A stretch of DNA of 11,400 nt, taken from contig JAUQYW010000302.1 in the NCBI GenBank assembly GCA_030587525.1, positions 1-11,400 on the forward strand. The letters are read 5' to 3'. Numbering within the stretch: the first letter of the stretch is position 1; each line of letters begins with the position of its first letter. This document shows positions 1 through 5,992 of the stretch, one piece after another. The stretch is from Candidatus Sigynarchaeota archaeon. GTDB taxonomy: Archaea; Asgardarchaeota; Lokiarchaeia; Sigynarchaeales; Sigynarchaeaceae. Both the position numbers and the translations under genes were made by a program. The notes under the pieces were generated by a model, which saw only the letters and a program-made list of their open reading frames with translations, had not been told where the DNA came from and did no database searches.

Positions 1-159
1 ACGGGCGTGATGTCGGACCTGCCAGAAACCACGTATTTCATGAACGTCGTGGGAATGGCTATGCCCGAATTATTCATTCGCCTTACAGCCCCTGTTTTAC
101 TGATTTCAGGATTGTTGCTTTTCTCTCTTGGGTTCAAGCGCTTTTTCCCAAAAGAATGA
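1..159 (+). CDS. C-terminal fragment of a membrane protein
   Basis: The frame starting at base 1 is open for 52 codons and ends at TGA 157-159; the start lies left of the window. The peptide has a polar stretch, then a hydrophobic helix at about residues 30-45 (core APVLLISGLLLFSLGF), and ends with the basic tail KRFFPKE. This is the usual pattern of a last transmembrane helix with a cytoplasmic end. It may be the final helix of a polytopic protein or the anchor of a surface protein; too little is present to name a family. A T8 tract begins five bases after the stop and may end its transcript. Confidence 0.6.
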   Translation, partial: TGVMSDLPETTYFMNVVGMAMPELFIRLTAPVLLISGLLLFSLGFKRFFPKE

Positions 160-171
160 AATATTTTTTTT
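158..171 (+). promoter_or_regulatory. TATA-like box and T8 tract before the 12TM gene
   Basis: The AT-rich block GAAATATTTTTTTT resembles an archaeal TATA box. Centred near 164, it would place transcription start near 190, giving a leader of about 15 nt before ATG 206. The T8 run at 164-171 directly follows the stop at 159, so the same bases could also act as an oligo-T terminator for the upstream gene. Position and composition are the only evidence. Confidence 0.4.
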
Positions 172-205
172 CACTTGTTGTTTGTAATATCCTTGAGGCT
201 TGACC

Positions 206-1483
206 ATGACTAATAAACTTCGCTCGGAAGTGACTGTCTTGCTGCATATTGCAGCGTGGCTGGCATTCTTCTGGGGACCATTTCATTACGCGCTGCGCAC
301 GCGGTTTTATTTTGAAGGCATAACCGTGTTTGATGTCATCATATTCGTAGTTTGCCTGATCGCCCCGACAATATTGCTGGTTCTCTTCCGGGATCGGCCG
401 GCCATATCCTTCATTGCCGGAACATTCTGCATTGCAATCTTTGCCTATGTTTCGCTATTCATCATACCCACCATGGATTTCCCGAACACCACGACGTTAA
501 TAACGCTTGCACCAGGCATCCAGACGCAGGTCGGCCACGTTCCAATGTCCCTTTTGATCGGGAGCGCCGTGCTCGGCATGGGGGGATTCCTCCAGATACA
601 CGCATACAAATTAACCGCAAGTCCAGTGGGCGAGACCGCATCGTTTCGTGGCAGAATGATCGACGTGCTACCGTTCTCGGTGGCGCCGATCCTCTATTGG
701 TTATCCATGTTCATCTTTCCCCAGAACTCCAATGTATCGTTGGTGATCATCTGTGCCGCGAGCGCGTTCATGATCATCATCGAAGCATTCCATTTCAATT
801 CGCTCGTTGGTGGATGGTCTTTCCCGGACATCGCCACGATTAATACCCGCTCGCTACCGGGCATGAAAATCCAAGCCTTAAGAGCCATGCTGCTCTGGCT
901 CGCGTGGGGGGTCTTCAGCGTGGTGATGTTCCTTAGCGTCGTGATGTATTTCGTCATCAATGTAAATTTTCCACGTTATATGCTCATAGGCGCCTTCTTC
1001 TTGAATTGCGCCATCGGAGCCGGGATAGTGGCCTTGCTTTCAGTTGTAATCGGCCGGGTACCGATTATTCAGCATTTCCTTCCCATGGCCGCGTGCCTGA
1101 TCCTGCTTTGGCAGTACGAATCGTGGATCCAAACAAGCAGCCTCCCCCTAGTTAATCCAGCAACGGGCACCGTGGTGGCCATCTTCACATGGGCGTTCTT
1201 TCAACTCTTCACAAGGTATTCCCGGGGCAACGCGACCGGCGTGCGCGGGGCTGGGAACCTCGGCTTGATGCTCGCGTGGCTTGTTGTTGCATATTCAGCT
1301 TTTATCCCGATGCACACAAGCGAGATAACCTCGCTCCAGCCTTTCATGGTCCCACTGCTTCTCGCTGCTGGATGCATCATCCTCGGTTGTGGCCTCTTGT
1401 TCCACTTCTTTATTTCCCGGGCAGAAAGACCCGTTATGCCTATTCAACCACGCGAAGGAGGTCCCCTTAATGCAGCACCATGA
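206..1483 (+). CDS. Polytopic (about 12 TM) membrane protein, unrecognised
   Basis: A 425-aa integral membrane protein of unknown function. Hydrophobic segments lie near residues 8-28, 41-62, 66-88, 112-133, 152-172, 177-197, 226-252, 258-283, 286-304, 318-337, 350-369 and 379-404. The longest loop inside the bundle (about 198-225) falls after helix 6, so a 6+6 arrangement like the major facilitator superfamily is possible, but I see no diagnostic MFS motif. The basic N-terminus and the R/E-containing C-tail both fit a cytoplasmic side. I chose ATG 206 because GAGG (194-197) lies 8 nt upstream; an in-frame TTG at 200 would be only 2 nt from that site. The 3' end overlaps the next gene by 14 nt, so the two products are probably made together. 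A transporter of products from the coupled glycosidase is one reading, unproven. Confidence 0.85.
   Translation: MTNKLRSEVTVLLHIAAWLAFFWGPFHYALRTRFYFEGITVFDVIIFVVCLIAPTILLVLFRDRPAISFIAGTFCIAIFAYVSLFIIPTMDFPNTTTLITLAPGIQTQVGHVPMSLLIGSAVLGMGGFLQIHAYKLTASPVGETASFRGRMIDVLPFSVAPILYWLSMFIFPQNSNVSLVIICAASAFMIIIEAFHFNSLVGGWSFPDIATINTRSLPGMKIQALRAMLLWLAWGVFSVVMFLSVVMYFVINVNFPRYMLIGAFFLNCAIGAGIVALLSVVIGRVPIIQHFLPMAACLILLWQYESWIQTSSLPLVNPATGTVVAIFTWAFFQLFTRYSRGNATGVRGAGNLGLMLAWLVVAYSAFIPMHTSEITSLQPFMVPLLLAAGCIILGCGLLFHFFISRAERPVMPIQPREGGPLNAAP
1455..1462 (+). promoter_or_regulatory. Perfect Shine-Dalgarno site inside the 12TM gene
   Basis: AAGGAGGT, complementary to the archaeal 16S 3' tail, sits 7 nt before ATG 1470. 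It lies within the last codons (R-E-G-G-P) of the upstream gene. It fixes the start of the glycoside hydrolase at 1470; the longer in-frame reading back to 1389 would encode an implausible N-terminus overlapping the membrane protein. It points to coupled translation of the two genes. Confidence 0.85.
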
Positions 1484-2990
1484 TCATCATTATTCCGCAA
1501 GGTCGCGGGCGACGTTGCTGCCACGCGTGGGAGCAATCCTACTGACGTTCTTGATCGGAACCTTGGCTTACACCCTCTTGGTCGGGCCGGCATCCGGGTT
1601 CCAAAGTCCGGTTTCAAACACTATCCCTTACCCGATAGGATCTGCTTTCGGGATGAACCATGTAGGCGGTGGCGAGGCCGCCAGGGCGAACGCTGAAGGC
1701 GTGCAAATCCAGCGAGGGGACATCTATTGGAGCTCGGTCGAGCAGGTCTATGGGGTTTACGATTTTGCCGGTTTCGAGGTATTTATCCAGCAACTCGAAG
1801 CCCAGCACATCGCGCCTCTGATCATTTTTGACTATGGCAACAATGTTCTTTATGGCGAACAATACGCGGGCTATGTGAGCCCTTCACAAGTCCCGCATTG
1901 GCTCGAATACGTCAACGCGTCGGTACATTACTTCCGCAACTATAGCATCTACTGGGAGATGTGGAACGAGCCAAACCTCTCGTGGACAGGGCCAGAAGCG
2001 GAATTCTTCAGCTTGATGAACGTCACGGCCAGTTTCATCCACGATCACTATCCTGAGCAAACCATCATCGCGCCCGGCATCAGCGGTACCGACACGTCTT
2101 ACCTGGACAGGATGATCCAGTACTTCGGCGAGGAAAACTTCGACGCGCTATTCTATGCAATGTCGATTCACCCCTACTTTCGCACGGCCGAGGAGGTGCT
2201 ACCCCGCTTGCAGGCTGTTCGCCAGCTCGCGATCGATGACCATTATAATGGTCAAATCTGGATCACGGAGATGGGATATTCTGTTAACACGGAATATCCT
2301 TATCAATACCAGCTCCAGGCTGACATGTTGCTCAAGGTATTCACGCAAGCGCTGTCGATGAATATCACCAAGGCATGCTGGTATTGCTATACAGAAGCAG
2401 GGTTCGGCGTCGTGCAATACAACGGATTCACGCACGAGTGGCAGCAGCGCCCGTCAGGCAGGACTTTCGAGCTGCTCTCGAGCTCTCTCACGAACGGGTC
2501 GTATTACCCGCGCGCGTTGGTATACTCGATTTCCCCGATAATCGAGCCGGACTTGTTGTGGTGTTTTTCCTATCTCACGAACCGCCGCACGTGGCTACTT
2601 ATACTATGGACCCAAGCAAATTCCATCACGATATCGCTGGATTTCGGAGCGAACCCGGGAAACATCGAAGTGGGGAACGGCGTGCTCCAGCAGCTGGAAT
2701 ACGGGCAAGAATTTTCCTATGGCATTGCAGTCCGGAAGAGTCCTTGGGGCCGCTTGCAGTATTCTTGCGCCTTGTCGTTGGCACCGGTCGTTTTTGAAGT
2801 CGACCTGACCGTCTATGCTACGCTCCTTGGATTGGATCCCGCGACGCCGGTGGATGACCTCCCCGCCATCGGCGCCTCGATAGACTATGCAACGGGATAC
2901 ATCGCGTTCCTCGTGGGCATTCCCGCCATTATCATCGTGGGCATTGCCAGCATCGTCGTGAAGATGCGCAAGCAAGGACGGCACCCGTGA
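1470..2990 (+). CDS. Double-membrane-anchored clan GH-A-like glycoside hydrolase
   Basis: A 506-aa predicted cell-surface glycosidase. A His-rich cytoplasmic N-terminus (H3, H4, H6, H7) leads into a hydrophobic helix at about 19-40. A (beta/alpha)8-type domain spans about 52-340. Residues 340-450 look beta-rich, a second helix lies at about 474-497, and the tail KMRKQGRHP is basic and cytoplasmic. E167 in WNEPN is the expected acid/base of clan GH-A enzymes and E267 in WITEMGYS the expected nucleophile; D84, W87 and the run VYGVYDFAGFE resemble GH39/GH42-type cellulase-like barrels. N-x-S/T sequons at N149, N157, N169, N184, N298 and N342 fit an outside location. The family number and substrate cannot be fixed by eye. 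The gene overlaps the 12TM gene by 14 nt and has its own strong ribosome binding site. Confidence 0.85.
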   Translation: MQHHDHHYSARSRATLLPRVGAILLTFLIGTLAYTLLVGPASGFQSPVSNTIPYPIGSAFGMNHVGGGEAARANAEGVQIQRGDIYWSSVEQVYGVYDFAGFEVFIQQLEAQHIAPLIIFDYGNNVLYGEQYAGYVSPSQVPHWLEYVNASVHYFRNYSIYWEMWNEPNLSWTGPEAEFFSLMNVTASFIHDHYPEQTIIAPGISGTDTSYLDRMIQYFGEENFDALFYAMSIHPYFRTAEEVLPRLQAVRQLAIDDHYNGQIWITEMGYSVNTEYPYQYQLQADMLLKVFTQALSMNITKACWYCYTEAGFGVVQYNGFTHEWQQRPSGRTFELLSSSLTNGSYYPRALVYSISPIIEPDLLWCFSYLTNRRTWLLILWTQANSITISLDFGANPGNIEVGNGVLQQLEYGQEFSYGIAVRKSPWGRLQYSCALSLAPVVFEVDLTVYATLLGLDPATPVDDLPAIGASIDYATGYIAFLVGIPAIIIVGIASIVVKMRKQGRHP

Positions 2991-3021
2991 TGTAGGCTCC
3001 TTGGGCTTAGGATCTTAGCAA

Positions 3022-3031
3022 CATTATTAAA
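3022..3031 (+). promoter_or_regulatory. TATA-like box before the flavin reductase gene
   Basis: The AT-rich block CATTATTAAAA, 32 bases after the glycosidase stop, resembles an archaeal TATA element. Centred near 3027, it predicts transcription start near 3054, which is the A of ATG 3055. That would make the mRNA leaderless, agreeing with the absence of a Shine-Dalgarno site here. Confidence 0.4.
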
Positions 3032-3033
3032 AC

Positions 3034-3043
3034 TACACGTGTA
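3034..3043. promoter_or_regulatory. 10-bp palindrome, possible operator
   Basis: TACACGTGTA is a perfect 10-bp palindrome located between the TATA-like box (3022-3031) and the inferred transcription start (about 3054). Archaeal repressors often bind in this interval. A single short palindrome can occur by chance, so this is a candidate only. Confidence 0.3.
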
Positions 3044-3054
3044 TGGTGTTCCAT

Positions 3055-3531
3055 ATGACAGAATTCACGTGCAACTCATTCGATTTCCAGGATCACCTGG
3101 ATGAATTTTTGAAAGAAAATGCGATCCTCGCGTGTATGGAACGAAACGGACGGGTTAACCTCATCACGATTGGCTGGAAAACCATTGGTGTCCTTTGGTC
3201 GAGGCCGATCATCACCGTCGCGATCCATCCTGACCGGTATTCCTACAAGGTGCTGGAAGAAGGCGTTCCAGAATTCACGGTAAACATCGGGGGGCCCGGC
3301 ATAGCCGCCATCTTGAATTATTGCGGGAGCCATTCTGGGCGCACCGTGGACAAGGTAAAATCAGCGCATGTTGAATTGCGCCCCGGCCAGAACGTTAGCG
3401 TCCCGATCATCAAGGGAGCGCACCTCGCATACGAGTGCAAGATCATCCACACCGCCCCATCGGGCAACATCACCCGCCACAAGCTTTTTTTCGGGGAGAT
3501 ACAGGATTGTTTCGAACAAAATCCAGCATGA
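3055..3531 (+). CDS. Flavin reductase-like, FMN-binding split-barrel protein
   Basis: A 158-aa soluble protein without signal peptide or helix anchor, of the flavin reductase-like split-barrel family, which binds FMN and passes electrons from NAD(P)H to flavin or a partner. Family features visible in order are NLITIGWKTIGVLWSRP (35-51), the segment IHPDRYSY (57-64) followed by VPEFTVNIG, then SHSGRTVDK (92-100), PIIKGAHLAYEC (117-128) and a late RHKLFFGEI (141-149). The length is close to the family norm. ATG 3055 is preferred over the in-frame ATG 3043 because the TATA-like box predicts initiation near 3054; 3043 would add four residues. Neither has a Shine-Dalgarno sequence. It is the only clearly soluble product in the window, and its redox partner is not evident. 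No specific substrate can be assigned. Confidence 0.85.
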   Translation: MTEFTCNSFDFQDHLDEFLKENAILACMERNGRVNLITIGWKTIGVLWSRPIITVAIHPDRYSYKVLEEGVPEFTVNIGGPGIAAILNYCGSHSGRTVDKVKSAHVELRPGQNVSVPIIKGAHLAYECKIIHTAPSGNITRHKLFFGEIQDCFEQNPA

Positions 3532-3737
3532 CCACTTCGTGCAAATAATTTGCCCGATCACTACTTGTCTTGCGAAAATAATATTCTTGTTGAACGATTC
3601 CAAAAATATATGGCCGGAGGACTCCTCCTGACATTTCGCGTCATTTCGATTTTGAGCGTGAAGCTTTTCTCATCTAATAAGCATCTATTATCGGGGATTA
3701 CATCCCTAGTATACACCATAATAAAGGTAGGAACGAA
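3532..3737. other. 206-bp intergenic region upstream of the SPFH gene
   Basis: No convincing gene is present. It contains AT-rich patches, a small inverted repeat (GGAGG 3616-3620, ACT loop, CCTCC 3624-3628), and TATA-like candidates at 3685-3691 (CTATTAT) and 3708-3718 (TAGTATACACC). The first would leave a leader of about 23 nt containing a GGTAGG-like ribosome site (3726-3731). The second would put the transcript start at the ATG itself. Confidence 0.45.
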
Positions 3738-4853
3738 ATGCCAAGCGAAGAAGACGAAGATGTCAATTTTTCCTCTCCCCGGAAGAGAGGATCGAAAAGC
3801 ATAAACGGCCGGGCTGGAAATCCTGGCACCGGTACGACGTTTAGTGAGAAAAAACTGGACAGTGATGTGGTTGCGGGCTCTGGTGTTTCCCGCACGACGC
3901 CGAAAAGGACGACGACAATGAGCAGCAGCGCGAAGCGGGCAATCAAGTCGTTGGTACTGGTGCTGGTACTCATCTGTGGAGGTACGGCATTAATAGTAAC
4001 CCTTGCCGGTTACGAGAATCTTGACGTGAACGAGTATGGTCTCAAGCAGAACTGGATCACGAAGGAAATTGTTGGCGATCCAGTAAAGGGCGGTGGATTC
4101 CATTATGTGGGCATTGAATATGATTACGTCAGGTTCCCGGCGACGTGGCAAGATGTTCAATTCATCCCGCACGATGGCGACGACATTCCGATCAACACGC
4201 AAACCAAGGACGGGCTTGCGATCACGTTCGACGCGAGTTTCCAGTATAAATTGAAGATGGAAAGCTTGAAGCAAGTGTATTCCGACTTCGCCCTCGGTTA
4301 CAACGAGCAGATCGTCGAGGTATCACGAGGCGCCTTGCGAAACGTGGCTAGCGAGTATTCAGCAACGCAATTCCTCCAAAACCGTTCGTCTGTTGCCGAC
4401 GCGATGCGAGTCGAGATCGTGAACGTGTTAACGTCCATGGACATCGAGATCGAGTATTTCCAGCTCCGCGCGATAACGTTACCCGAAGCATTCATGGAGG
4501 CGACCGAACAAGTCGAAGTGGCACGTCTTCAGCAGCAAATCGAGACATATAAACTCCAAGCAGCCATTATCGCGGGTCAACAGACCGTTTTACAAGCCGA
4601 GATCGCGGCGAATGTCACGCTCATCGAAGCTTACGCCGCGGCGAATGTGACCATTACAGAAGCCCAAGCCCAGGCAACGGCGCTGAATATCACGCGATCG
4701 ATGGAATCCTTCACGATAGCCGAGTTCATGACTTCGACAGGGATGAACGAGACACAAGCAATTGCATTCTTCTATGTTCAAGCGCTTCAGAACTTGCCCG
4801 AGGGAACGGTCCTCGTGCTGTCGGATTTCGTCTCGCTCTTGCTCGGAGTCTAG
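3738..4853 (+). CDS. Single-pass SPFH/Band 7 (prohibitin/stomatin-like) protein
   Basis: A 371-aa protein of the SPFH/Band 7 superfamily, whose members form ring- or cage-like membrane scaffolds. Residues 1-60 are a low-complexity charged tail and 68-91 a transmembrane helix preceded by K/R. The SPFH domain covers about 92-255, with GYENLDVNEYGL at its start, the strands PINTQTKDGLAITFDASFQY, and later EIEYFQLRAITLPEAF. An Ala/Gln/Glu-rich coiled coil runs about 255-325, and the C-terminus is hydrophobic (356-371). The positive-inside rule puts the SPFH domain and coil outside the cytoplasm; sequons at N215, N292, N303, N317 and N337 agree. A second possible start is ATG 3918 (residue 61), with AAAAGGA 8 nt upstream; it would delete the tail but keep the helix. 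A zinc-ribbon membrane gene follows after 42 bp. No NfeD-type protease partner is seen in the window. Confidence 0.88.
   Translation: MPSEEDEDVNFSSPRKRGSKSINGRAGNPGTGTTFSEKKLDSDVVAGSGVSRTTPKRTTTMSSSAKRAIKSLVLVLVLICGGTALIVTLAGYENLDVNEYGLKQNWITKEIVGDPVKGGGFHYVGIEYDYVRFPATWQDVQFIPHDGDDIPINTQTKDGLAITFDASFQYKLKMESLKQVYSDFALGYNEQIVEVSRGALRNVASEYSATQFLQNRSSVADAMRVEIVNVLTSMDIEIEYFQLRAITLPEAFMEATEQVEVARLQQQIETYKLQAAIIAGQQTVLQAEIAANVTLIEAYAAANVTITEAQAQATALNITRSMESFTIAEFMTSTGMNETQAIAFFYVQALQNLPEGTVLVLSDFVSLLLGV
4605..4670 (+). repeat. Two in-phase 33-bp (11-residue) repeats in the SPFH coiled coil
   Basis: Codons 290-300 (AANVTLIEAYA) and 301-311 (AANVTITEAQA) are tandem 11-residue units. The DNA repeats GCGGCGAATGT at 4605 and 4638. 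Hendecads are typical of right-handed coiled coils such as those of stomatin- and flotillin-type proteins. Each unit carries an N-V-T sequon at the same position. Confidence 0.7.
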
Positions 4854-4875
4854 CTTTATATTTTCTTTTTTTCTT
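4854..4875 (+). promoter_or_regulatory. TATA-like box and T-rich terminator between SPFH and zinc-ribbon genes
   Basis: Just after the SPFH stop, TTTATATTTT (4855-4864) is a good archaeal TATA match, about 36 bp before ATG 4896, predicting a short leader of about 10 nt. The following TTTTCTTTTTTTCTT tract (4861-4875) is an oligo-T stretch able to terminate archaeal RNA polymerase. The zinc-ribbon gene may therefore have its own transcript. Confidence 0.45.
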
Positions 4876-4895
4876 GAAATATATGGTGCACGCCA

Positions 4896-5156
4896 ATGAT
4901 TACAAAAATCTTGGGCCTGATCTTGGGATGCTTGCTTTTCATCGCCGTCGCGGTCATCATCTATAAGTATCGGCAAAACATAGAGGCAGAACGGAAGAAA
5001 CGAGCATCACCGGACGGCAAGACGAGCGAGGAACTGGCTACCGATCCCGCCGTGAACCGTCCCACGCACCTGGTGTGTCCAAGGTGCGATTCCCCCGTTG
5101 AATCCACCTTGCGAGCTTGCCCATTTTGCGGCGAAAAAATTAAAAGAAAGGCTTGA
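4896..5156 (+). CDS. Small membrane-anchored zinc-ribbon protein
   Basis: An 86-aa protein. A transmembrane helix spans about residues 4-24 (core ILGLILGCLLFIAVAVIIY), followed by a charged cytoplasmic linker (25-58) and a C-terminal zinc ribbon. The ribbon has two CPxC knuckles, C61-P-R-C64 and C75-P-F-C78-G, 10 residues apart with a basic tail. Four cysteines of this spacing should bind one zinc ion. The helix and basic linker suggest the ribbon faces the cytoplasm. The start is ATG 4896, with GGTG (4885-4888) 7 nt upstream as a partial ribosome site. Its place next to an SPFH gene suggests a cytoplasmic-side partner or adaptor, which is inference. Such short ribbons are common in archaea and seldom have assigned functions. 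Confidence 0.82.
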   Translation: MITKILGLILGCLLFIAVAVIIYKYRQNIEAERKKRASPDGKTSEELATDPAVNRPTHLVCPRCDSPVESTLRACPFCGEKIKRKA

Positions 5157-5319
5157 ACGGTTATTTCTGACTCTCCCCGGGATCGCCGGTAATACAATAT
5201 TTTCAAAACAGATTCCTTTTATACCCAAGTCGCATAGGTTTTTTCCCAGTGGAGCATTTATTTCCTTAACGGCTTCCTTGGCTCGAACACGGGAGGCCAA
5301 TTCTCAAGGATGATGATAA
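5157..5319. promoter_or_regulatory. Intergenic region with T6 tract and weak TATA candidate
   Basis: This 163-bp gap contains a TATA-like CCTTTTATACCC (5215-5226) that would give a leader of about 70 nt, a T6 run (5239-5244) that could end the zinc-ribbon transcript, and a ribosome site AAGGATGAT (5306-5314) before ATG 5320. The last matches the GGA and TGAT parts of the archaeal anti-SD complement. No gene is seen in the gap. Confidence 0.35.
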
Positions 5320-5940
5320 ATGAGCAGTCAAGATTCAAACGACATCGTGAAGGAACAAAAACTCGAGCTCCAGATACATTCGGCGCAGCTCGCGACGATC
5401 GACAAGGTGAAGTATGTTGACGCGGTCAGGGCTCGGAATTTGCGGAAAAAATCGGTGAAGGCGCTCGCCGCCGGGGCTATCTTGCTCGTCATCACCATCT
5501 GCATCAAGCTCGCGTTCACGGACTGGTTATATATGATGCTATCGGGATTCATTATGGCTGGCGGCGCTATGCTCTGCTGCTCAGGCGGGTCCATCTTGGC
5601 ATACAATTATTTCCGCAGCAACTACCGCGAGACCATCGTAGCCGACCGGTCCACGGGTATCATCCGATTCGACCGCAAACTTGGAAACCGTGTCTTGAAG
5701 CCAATAGGAACGTGGAACTTGGCCGACATTGCCAGCCTGGATTGCAAGAACGAGGAATACTCGGACTTCGAGGACCGGACTAGCACCAGGTTTCGCTTTT
5801 TCGCGCGATATAAGGACGGTAATACGGCGACATTAGATTTTTACTACGGTGCATTCAAGCCGGAAACCATCGTGCAGCATTTCAACGCCTGGCTCGAAGG
5901 AAAGGAAACCGAGCACGCGATCTACCGGGATCGCATATAA
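5320..5940 (+). CDS. Two-helix membrane protein with PH-like C-terminal domain
   Basis: A 206-aa protein of unknown function. A polar, partly helical N-terminus (1-45) ends in R/K-rich residues. Two transmembrane helices follow at about 46-65 and 69-96, and then a cytoplasmic domain of about 110 residues. That domain alternates short strands, with IVADRSTGIIRFDRK, then GTWNLADIASLDC, then RFRFFARYKDGNTATLDF, and ends in a helix (PETIVQHFNAWLE). This strand pattern with one terminal helix resembles the PH-like domains on many prokaryotic two-helix membrane proteins. The assignment is by fold pattern only. Helices close together with basic flanks put both ends in the cytoplasm. It lies 52 bp before the giant glycosidase gene on the same strand, so co-transcription is likely. 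Confidence 0.78.
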   Translation: MSSQDSNDIVKEQKLELQIHSAQLATIDKVKYVDAVRARNLRKKSVKALAAGAILLVITICIKLAFTDWLYMMLSGFIMAGGAMLCCSGGSILAYNYFRSNYRETIVADRSTGIIRFDRKLGNRVLKPIGTWNLADIASLDCKNEEYSDFEDRTSTRFRFFARYKDGNTATLDFYYGAFKPETIVQHFNAWLEGKETEHAIYRDRI

Positions 5941-5992
5941 CGATAGAATCGTGCAGCCCTGGGTCGACATGCCGATCGTTAAAAAAGGTTAA

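Noticed and set aside
352..843. 163-codon plus-strand open frame inside the 12TM gene
   Set aside because: A shadow frame: very rich in H, R and P and overlapping a coherent 12-helix protein.
206..1483. Naming the first membrane protein a major facilitator superfamily transporter
   Set aside because: Helix count and loop layout fit, but no diagnostic MFS loop motif is visible, so the name would be a guess.
3616..3628. GGAGG/CCTCC hairpin upstream of the SPFH gene
   Set aside because: Five base pairs with a 3-nt loop, no T tract, and not close to a start or stop; chance occurrence is likely.
3550..3804. Open frame with a TTG start and some hydrophobic stretches
   Set aside because: It has no ribosome site, overlaps the start of the SPFH gene by 67 bases, and does not resemble any family.
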